64,000 nt of DNA. It comes from Rummeliibacillus sp044763875. GTDB taxonomy: Bacteria; Bacillota; Bacilli; Bacillales_A; Planococcaceae. The DNA lies in NCBI RefSeq assembly GCF_044763875.1, contig NZ_JBIWGZ010000005.1, forward strand, positions 243,187 to 307,186, read 5' to 3'. The notes under the pieces were generated by a model that saw only the letters and a list, made by a program, of their open reading frames with translations, ran no database searches and had not been told where the DNA came from. The position numbers and the translations under genes are program-made. Below, in pieces: positions 58,477 to 64,000 of the stretch (positions within the stretch are counted from its first letter, which is position 1; each line of letters starts with the position of its first letter).

Positions 58477-59841
58477 TTATAGTGATTCTAATACTTCTTT
58501 AAAACGGCTAATTACTGCATCTACTTCTTCATATTTAATCGTTAATGCTGGCTCGATTCGGATTGTTTTTGAGTTAATTAAAGTACCTGCAACAAGTACG
58601 CCACGTTCAAACATACCTTTTGATACTTCATAGCCGACTTCATCATCATGGAATTCAATACCAATCATTAAACCTTGACCACGAATTTCTAATACTTTAT
58701 CTCTATGTGCTTCCGCTACTTCACGTAAGCCTTTTAAGAAATATTCACCCACTTCAGCTGCACGTTGTGGCAATTGTTCTTCGATTAATACACTAATTGT
58801 AGCAAGAGCTGCTGAACACGCTAATGGATTTCCACCGAATGTTGTTGTATGCATGAATGGGTTTGGGAACCAGCTTTTGAATACTTTTTCTTTTGCCACA
58901 ACTGCTCCTGCTGGCATAACACCACCGCCGAATGCTTTTGCTAAGCAAATAATATCTGGTACTACATCATAAAGCTCTGATGCGAACATTTTCCCTGTAC
59001 GGCCCATACCTGTTTGCACTTCATCTAAGATCATTAATGCACCGTATTCATCACAAAGTGCACGAACTTCTTTTAAATAATCTTTTGGTGGAAGAATAAT
59101 ACCGCCTTCACCTTGGATTGGTTCAAGAAGAACTGCAGCTACATCTTCACCTGTTAATGCACAAGCTTCAAATGTTTTACGCATCATGTCAATATCACCA
59201 AATGCAACATGACGGAAACCTGGTACTAGCGGTAAAAATGGTTTGCGGAACATATTTTTTGATGTTGCAGATAATGCCCCTAAGCTTTTACCATGGAATG
59301 CTTTTGTTGTTGCGATGAAAGTTGTACGTTCACTGTACATTTTTGCTAATTTCAACGCTGCTTCTACACTTTCTGTACCACTGTTTGTGAAGAATGAGTA
59401 TTTTAAGTCCCCAGGTGTAATCTCAGCCAACACTTTTGCCAACATTGCACGTAAAGGGTCTAGTAAATCTTGACTGTGTAATGCTTGACGTTGTAACTGG
59501 TCTTGCACAGCTTTCATTACTTTTGGGTGGCGATGTCCAACATTATAAATACCAAAACCGCCTAGGCAGTCGATATATTCATTACCATTTAAGTCTTTAA
59601 AGCAAGAATCGCCATCAGACCATTCAACTGCTGCAAATTGGCCGTCTTTTGTAACTGTTTTGCGGTATTCTAAGAAGCCTGGGTTAACATTTTCGCGGAA
59701 GCCATTAACTGTTTCTTCAGTAATCCATTTTGCTTCTTCAGCTGTTACTTCTTGTTTTTCAATAATATTTAATACTTTATCTAGGTACTCTGATACTTCC
59801 GCTTCTTTTTTCGTTAGTTGACTATTCACATTGATACTCAT
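58477..59841 (-). CDS. patA: Putrescine aminotransferase
   Basis: 454 residues from ATG 59841 (AAGGAG 8 nt upstream; GTG 59850 overlaps the site). Class III aminotransferase, strikingly like E. coli PatA/YgjG: NPGFLEYRKTVTKDGQFAAV, CLGGFGIYNVGHRHP, LHSQDLLDPLRAMLAK, FFTNSGTESVEAALKLAK. The PLP lysine is in CLAKAFGGGVMPAG, and DEVQTGMGRTGKMFA is also present. It moves an amino group from putrescine to 2-oxoglutarate, giving 4-aminobutanal. It is second in the operon, its ribosome site touching the aldehyde dehydrogenase stop. E. coli patA is also sigma-54-dependent. Confidence 0.92.
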   Translation of the reverse strand: MSINVNSQLTKKEAEVSEYLDKVLNIIEKQEVTAEEAKWITEETVNGFRENVNPGFLEYRKTVTKDGQFAAVEWSDGDSCFKDLNGNEYIDCLGGFGIYNVGHRHPKVMKAVQDQLQRQALHSQDLLDPLRAMLAKVLAEITPGDLKYSFFTNSGTESVEAALKLAKMYSERTTFIATTKAFHGKSLGALSATSKNMFRKPFLPLVPGFRHVAFGDIDMMRKTFEACALTGEDVAAVLLEPIQGEGGIILPPKDYLKEVRALCDEYGALMILDEVQTGMGRTGKMFASELYDVVPDIICLAKAFGGGVMPAGAVVAKEKVFKSWFPNPFMHTTTFGGNPLACSAALATISVLIEEQLPQRAAEVGEYFLKGLREVAEAHRDKVLEIRGQGLMIGIEFHDDEVGYEVSKGMFERGVLVAGTLINSKTIRIEPALTIKYEEVDAVISRFKEVLESL

Positions 59842-59853
59842 ATGATCCACTCC

Positions 59854-61347
59854 TTATTTTTCAAACCATTGCACTGGTTCTACTTGTAGATTGATATTAA
59901 TTTGTTTAATTTCTTGGAATTCATCGAAGCCGTGTGTGCCTAGGCTACGACCGATACCACTTTCTTTATATCCACCCCACGGTGCTTCGTTATATGTTGG
60001 ATGATACGAATTAATCCAAGTAATACCTGAACGCAATTTTTTGATAATGCGTAATGCTTTTGCACCATCATTTGAGAAGACTGCCCCTGCCAAACCGTAT
60101 TTCGTTCCATTTGCCAGTTGGATCGCTTCTTCTTCTGTGCTGAATTTCTGAATGACTGCAACAGGTCCAAAAATTTCTTCCTGTACGATACGCATATTTT
60201 GATTTACATCTACAAAGGCTGTTGGCTCTACAAAGTATCCCTTATCATAGCCATTTGCTGTGATGCGATTACCACCACAGATAACACGCGCGCCTTCCTC
60301 TTTACCAATTTCGATATAGCTTAATACTTTCTCAAGATGTTGTTGGCTTACTAATGGGCCCATTTCTGTCCCTTCTGCTAAACCAGCTCCCACTTTAATC
60401 TGTTTTGCACGTTCTACAAAACGATCTACAAAGCGATCATAAATACTTTCTTCTACTAAAATACGTGAACCCGCAGAGCATACTTGCCCAGAGCCACAAT
60501 AAATACCGAATAGTGCAAAGTCTACCGCTACTTCAAAGTCAGCATCTGCAAAAATAATATTTGGTGATTTCCCACCAAGTTCAAGCGATACTTTTTTCAT
60601 TGTATCTGCTGCCTTTTTCATAATATGTTTTCCTGTTTTCGTACCACCTGTAAACGAAATCATATCAACATCCGGACTTTCTGTAATTGCATCACCTACA
60701 ACATCACCAGCGCCCATCACCATATTTGCTACACCTTTTGGTAAGCCTACTTCTTCAAATATCTCGAATAATTTAGTTGGTGTGATTGGTGTTACTTCGG
60801 ATGGTTTGAAAACAACCGTATTTCCCGCAGCTAAAGCAGGTGCAAGTTTCCAAACACTCATTAATAATGGGAAGTTCCAAGGAACGATTAAACCACAAAC
60901 CCCTACTGGCTCACGAACAACCATTGCTTGCATTGGGTCTGTCACATGATAGGTTTCGCCATCTGGCTTTGTCACGATGCCTGCATAATAACGGAAACAT
61001 GCAGCAGCATCTGCTATATCGCCTTCTGCTTCTCTTAATGGCTTGCCATTATCAATTGTTTCAAGACGTGCTAATTCTTCTGCACGTTCGTCAATTTTAT
61101 CTGCTACCTTCAATAAAAAAGCGGCCCGCTCGATTGCTGGTACTTCTGACCAAACACCTGTATCAAATGCTTCACGCGCTGCTTGAATGGCTTTTTTGGC
61201 ATCTTCTACTGTTCCTTCAGGTGCTTGTGCAATCTCCTCACCAGTTGCTGGATTGATGACTGAACGCATGCCACCATTAGATGACTTTGTCCATTGACCA
61301 TCGATATACATATTCAGTTCAAGTGTATCTACTTTCACCTTTACCAT
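59854..61347 (-). CDS. Aldehyde dehydrogenase, likely 4-aminobutyraldehyde (betaine-aldehyde group)
   Basis: 497 residues. Motifs: VPWNFPLLMSVWKLAPALAAG (Asn catalytic), FTGGTKTGKHIM (NAD loop), LELGGKSPNI (catalytic Glu), GQVCSAGSR (catalytic Cys) and EEIFGPVAV. It would oxidise 4-aminobutanal from PatA to GABA. GGAGGAGC lies 8 nt before the ATG. First gene of the operon; a textbook sigma-54 promoter and activator sites lie upstream. Confidence 0.9.
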   Translation of the reverse strand: MVKVKVDTLELNMYIDGQWTKSSNGGMRSVINPATGEEIAQAPEGTVEDAKKAIQAAREAFDTGVWSEVPAIERAAFLLKVADKIDERAEELARLETIDNGKPLREAEGDIADAAACFRYYAGIVTKPDGETYHVTDPMQAMVVREPVGVCGLIVPWNFPLLMSVWKLAPALAAGNTVVFKPSEVTPITPTKLFEIFEEVGLPKGVANMVMGAGDVVGDAITESPDVDMISFTGGTKTGKHIMKKAADTMKKVSLELGGKSPNIIFADADFEVAVDFALFGIYCGSGQVCSAGSRILVEESIYDRFVDRFVERAKQIKVGAGLAEGTEMGPLVSQQHLEKVLSYIEIGKEEGARVICGGNRITANGYDKGYFVEPTAFVDVNQNMRIVQEEIFGPVAVIQKFSTEEEAIQLANGTKYGLAGAVFSNDGAKALRIIKKLRSGITWINSYHPTYNEAPWGGYKESGIGRSLGTHGFDEFQEIKQININLQVEPVQWFEK

Positions 61348-61384
61348 GTTTTGCTCCTCCTTTAACTGTTGTCATATTACATAA

Positions 61385-61401
61385 TGCAAGAAGCATGCCA
61401 A
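61385..61401 (-). promoter_or_regulatory. Sigma-54 promoter of the aldehyde dehydrogenase-patA operon
   Basis: Reverse strand TTGGCATGCTTCTTGCA: TGGCAT, N5, TTGCA, near-perfect -24/-12 element, 38 bp before the start codon. Confidence 0.85.
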
Positions 61402-61440
61402 CTCTCAAACTACGACTCTATCGATATTTCAGAAATGCTA

Positions 61441-61500
61441 TTATGCAAATGAACATACAGTTATGCAGTTTTGCATATATTTACCTGTAATTGCATAAAA
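61441..61500. promoter_or_regulatory. Activator-binding cluster upstream of the aldehyde dehydrogenase operon
   Basis: Four ATGCA/TGCAT half-sites in 60 bp: TTATGCAAA at 61441, the palindrome TTATGCAGTTTTGCATAT at 61461-61478, and ATTGCATAA at 61490. They lie 40-100 bp upstream of the -24/-12 element, the usual place for enhancer sites. Confidence 0.65.
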
Positions 61501-61532
61501 AATCCGCCAATGTCTTCACATTAACGGATTCT
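61498..61532 (-). terminator. Terminator of the activator gene
   Basis: AATCCGTTAATGT pairs with ACATTGGCGGATT, then TTTTTATG on the reverse strand. Confidence 0.82.
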
Positions 61533-61541
61533 GGATTCTAG

Positions 61542-63659
61542 TTATTGTTCATATTTTTTTTGCAAAATCTTTTGATACTTGCGACTAACGGAAGACTGAC
61601 TAACCCCTAAAGCCTTTGCAGCTCGTGTCGTTGTCTTATACTGCTTCATGGCGAGCATAATCAGTTGTTCTTCTACATCATTAAGTGCCTCTTCTAGCGG
61701 CATTACACGGGTAATAACAGGTTTCTTATGATTCACGGTATAACTAAGTGATAAAAAACGGCTAACAAACTCAGAAGTAATAGCCGGTTCATCAGCTGAT
61801 ACAACTAATCTTTCAATCATATTTTGCAATTCACGCACATTACCTGGCCATGCATAAAATTCCAAAATATTAATTGCATCTGGTGTAAGTGTATAGTTCT
61901 TTCCATAACGCTTATTCAATTTTTCTAAAAAGTGAAATGCCAATACAGGGATATCTTCTACCCGTTCTCTTAAAGGCGGAATGTGTAGTGGAATAACATT
62001 TAAACGATAATACAAATCCTCGCGGAAAGTACCCTTTGCCACCATCTCTTGCAGATTTTTATTCGTCGCTCCTATAATTTGCACATCAATTGGTATAGGC
62101 TTTGTGCTCCCGATTGGAACGATTTCTTGTTCTTGCAATACACGCAATAGTTTTACTTGTAAATGTAGTGGCATTTCACCAATCTCATCTAAAAACAACA
62201 CTCCTTCATGTGCCTGTTGGAAATAACCGATTTTTCCATTCTTATCGGCACCTGTAAATGAGCCCTTGGTATAGCCGAACAGTTCACTTTCCAGTAAGTT
62301 TTCTGGGATTGCTCCACAATTCAACTTCAAAAATGGCTTCTCAGAGCGATGTCCAAGCTGATGAATCACTTGTGCAATAACTTCCTTACCAACTCCTGAT
62401 TCACCATACAGCATAACTGTTGATGAAAAATCTGCAATTCGCTTCGCTTGTTGGACTAAACGCTCCATCTTCTGACTTCGATAAATAAGCTGTTCTGTTG
62501 AGCGTTCTTTATTTTTGAAAAGATCAAGCTCTTTTTTATACTGCGCAGAGATTTTTCTCATCTCTTGCAGTTCACTCTCTAATCGAGTTGACTCTGTAAT
62601 ATCTCGCGACGCTATTACAATTCGAGTAATTTCTCCTTGTTCGTTAAAAATGGGATTCCCAACTGATAAAATTTTACGCTGATTTTTCGTCTCTTGAACG
62701 ACAGATACTTTTGTTTTCCCCTTAAGCACTTGTCCTATAGAAGTTGGACAATAGCGTCCCTCTTTTTCAAGTACCAACAAACTTTTACCAATCCATTCAT
62801 TCAAATTCGTATCCCACACACCTGGGATTAGGCGCTCACTTGTACGAATTAGCTCTCCTCTTCCATTAACAACCAATATTTCATCATAAATGCTTGATAA
62901 AATAGCATTCAAATCCTTATTAAGTCCTTTAATATCTTCAATCTCTGTCGCCATTTCCTCTACTTTTGGCAAGTCTTGAACAACAATTACAATTCCTTCA
63001 ACAGCCTGCTCAAAATTGATAATCGGGCAATAATCGACAAGTACAATCGCATCATCACCAATTTGAAGCTGGTTTAAAATTGTCTTTCCTGTATTAAAAA
63101 CATAATGTAAATATGATCGGTTAAAAATTGCCTCTGCATCACAATTTTCCGCAAATTCCTTATCTAATCGCATCATTTTCAGTGATGCATCATTATAATT
63201 GACAATACGATGCGAGCGATCCACCACAAAAATCCCCATCGGTATGGATGTCAAAATAATTTTCAACAAATCTATTGCCTGATTATCTTGCTTAAAAAGT
63301 TCAACAAGCATCTCCTCACGACGCAAATAACCAATTATATCGCCGTTTACACCTTGCACCAATGCAAACGGCTCCCCAATAATTTGGAACAATACTTTTA
63401 CAGATAGATGCTCGTCTACCTGACAAATGCTATCAAGCGAAGTGGCATAGTGGCGAAGATCTTCTACTGTTAGTTGCGGGCTTTGCTGTACATCTTGTTG
63501 CAATGTATTCATATTAATATATGACTCTAATTTCCCTTGTCTTTTTAAAAATAAAAAGGGTTCTTTCATGTCCTTAACTGCTATTGATTGTTGACGCTCT
63601 AAATGGTCAATATCAATTGTCGCAAGTGGTCTAAGTTTCTCTACATCAACTGCAAACAT
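61542..63659 (-). CDS. Sigma-54-dependent transcriptional activator with PAS domains
   Basis: 705 residues from ATG 63659 (AAGGGGG 8 nt upstream; the frame to 63800 has no site). The N-terminal ~100 residues form an unassigned sensory segment. PAS domains follow at about 130-235 (SIPMGIFVVDRSHRIVNYNDASL) and 245-370. The AAA+ domain (about 395-625) has Walker A GESGVGKE, the sigma-54 contact loop GSFTGADK and Walker B VLFLDEIGEM. A Fis-type HTH closes the protein (AAKALGVSQSSVSRKYQ). Resembles RocR-type activators. It should drive the three nearby sigma-54 promoters, perhaps sensing putrescine or a breakdown product. Confidence 0.93.
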   Translation of the reverse strand: MFAVDVEKLRPLATIDIDHLERQQSIAVKDMKEPFLFLKRQGKLESYINMNTLQQDVQQSPQLTVEDLRHYATSLDSICQVDEHLSVKVLFQIIGEPFALVQGVNGDIIGYLRREEMLVELFKQDNQAIDLLKIILTSIPMGIFVVDRSHRIVNYNDASLKMMRLDKEFAENCDAEAIFNRSYLHYVFNTGKTILNQLQIGDDAIVLVDYCPIINFEQAVEGIVIVVQDLPKVEEMATEIEDIKGLNKDLNAILSSIYDEILVVNGRGELIRTSERLIPGVWDTNLNEWIGKSLLVLEKEGRYCPTSIGQVLKGKTKVSVVQETKNQRKILSVGNPIFNEQGEITRIVIASRDITESTRLESELQEMRKISAQYKKELDLFKNKERSTEQLIYRSQKMERLVQQAKRIADFSSTVMLYGESGVGKEVIAQVIHQLGHRSEKPFLKLNCGAIPENLLESELFGYTKGSFTGADKNGKIGYFQQAHEGVLFLDEIGEMPLHLQVKLLRVLQEQEIVPIGSTKPIPIDVQIIGATNKNLQEMVAKGTFREDLYYRLNVIPLHIPPLRERVEDIPVLAFHFLEKLNKRYGKNYTLTPDAINILEFYAWPGNVRELQNMIERLVVSADEPAITSEFVSRFLSLSYTVNHKKPVITRVMPLEEALNDVEEQLIMLAMKQYKTTTRAAKALGVSQSSVSRKYQKILQKKYEQ

Positions 63660-63862
63660 TCTAATTCCCCCTTGGTTATTTTTATCATAACATTTTTGCG
63701 GAATTTTTAGAAAATTTATAAGTAAAAAAAGTGGCTCTACGTCAAATGCTAGGAGAACTAATTTTATATTAGTTGCCCTAATCAAAATAAACTCAAACAT
63801 TTGACACAGAACCTGAATAAAACATTTCCATTTTAGTAATACAATTATATTATTGCAACGAA

Positions 63863-63902
63863 AAAATTCTTAAGAATCAAACGACTCTTAAGAATTTTTT
63901 AA
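63863..63902 (-). terminator. Terminator after the tRNA genes
   Basis: AAAAAATTCTTAAGA pairs perfectly with TCTTAAGAATTTTTT around a short loop; works on both strands. Confidence 0.88.
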
Positions 63903-63905
63903 GTA

Positions 63906-63977
63906 TGACCCCTACGAGATTCGAACTCGTGTTACCGCCGTGAAAGGGCGGTGTCTTAACCGCTTGACCAAGGGGCC
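63906..63977 (-). tRNA. tRNA-Glu (anticodon TTC)
   Basis: 72 nt. Acceptor arms GGCCCCT and AGGGGTC with discriminator A. D-arm GTCAAGCGGTTAAGAC, anticodon stem CCGCC-CTTTCAC-GGCGG with anticodon TTC, T-arm ACGAG-TTCGAAT-CTCGT. CCA is not encoded. Confidence 0.96.
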
Positions 63978-63978
63978 A

Positions 63979-64000
63979 TGGCTCCGAAGGCAGGACTCGA
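63979..64000 (-). tRNA. 3' end of a tRNA, probably tRNA-Asn, cut by the window edge
   Basis: The reverse strand starts with T-loop TTCGAGT (partial), T-stem CCTGC, acceptor CTTCGGA, discriminator G and encoded CCA. This matches the 3' end of Bacillus tRNA-Asn, and Asn before Glu is a common order. One base separates it from tRNA-Glu. The anticodon is not visible. Confidence 0.65.

Noticed and set aside
63660..63800. 47-residue N-terminal extension of the sigma-54 activator
   Set aside because: No ribosome site before it, while AAGGGGG stands 8 nt before ATG 63659.

Overview
The window is low-GC DNA from a Gram-positive member of the Bacillales, probably close to Lysinibacillus and related Planococcaceae. 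The evidence is a LiaIH-LiaFSR envelope-stress operon, an S-box (SAM-I) leader, Fur and MntR type palindromes, GGAGG ribosome binding sites with frequent TTG and GTG starts, and a CCA-less tRNA-Glu next to a likely tRNA-Asn. The genus cannot be proven from the sequence alone.

Layout. 1-1083: 3' part of a membrane metallophosphoesterase. 1279-4875: liaI, liaH, liaF, liaS, liaR (no liaG). 5043-6338: HTH-TPR (RRNPPD-like) regulator. 6392-9429: two-component system with an unlisted 50-codon membrane gene between regulator and kinase. 9576-9634: two perfect DnaA boxes. 9638-13727: EamA transporter, small HTH protein, homoserine dehydrogenase, SAM-riboswitch-controlled metY. 14225-23042: nitroreductase, a large uncharacterised membrane protein, lysoplasmalogenase-like protein, pepT, a drug/metabolite exporter, a Fur-boxed FhuF-like ferric reductase, mntH. 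23134-30246: nucleoside hydrolase, then a D-to-L amino acid module (N-succinylamino acid racemase-like enzyme, GNAT, regulator, NhaC transporter, M20 deacylase). 30980-36103: ABC exporter and mprF. 36288-41007: LysM-3D wall protein, XRE regulator, thioesterase, orphan DesK-like kinase, ferritin. 41802-43799: a lipoprotein-like class B penicillin-binding protein. 44708-45337: YfbR-like HD protein that seems to start on ATA. 45380-45805: wrecked flavin reductase. 46474-50812: acyl-CoA-dehydrogenase-like flavoprotein plus a polar amino acid or sulfur-compound ABC transporter. 53440-63659: putrescine catabolism. Window end: tRNA-Glu and tRNA-Asn.

How the genes work together. Several blocks concern envelope defence (lia, mprF, pbpC, LysM-3D protein). 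The 53-64 kb block reads as one sigma-54 regulon: the PAS/AAA+ activator (61542-63659), putrescine aminotransferase, aminobutyraldehyde-type dehydrogenase, two divergent APC permeases and an amidohydrolase, with three GG-N10-GC promoters and a shared TTATGC-N6-GCATA palindrome in both control regions. The 24-30 kb block resembles the published Geobacillus pathway N-succinyltransferase, N-succinylamino acid racemase, desuccinylase, and has an 18-bp tandem operator at two promoters.

The strongest candidate for something undescribed is a ~300-bp non-coding element present twice in direct orientation (45886-46188 and 50930-51230), bracketing the flavoprotein/ABC transporter operon. The copies share a 179-bp core with six substitutions. 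A 6-nt indel lies in a hairpin that stays paired in both copies, and each copy ends in its own intrinsic terminator with a different but complementary stem. This is what a structured small RNA, or a mobile-element-derived guide-like RNA, would look like.
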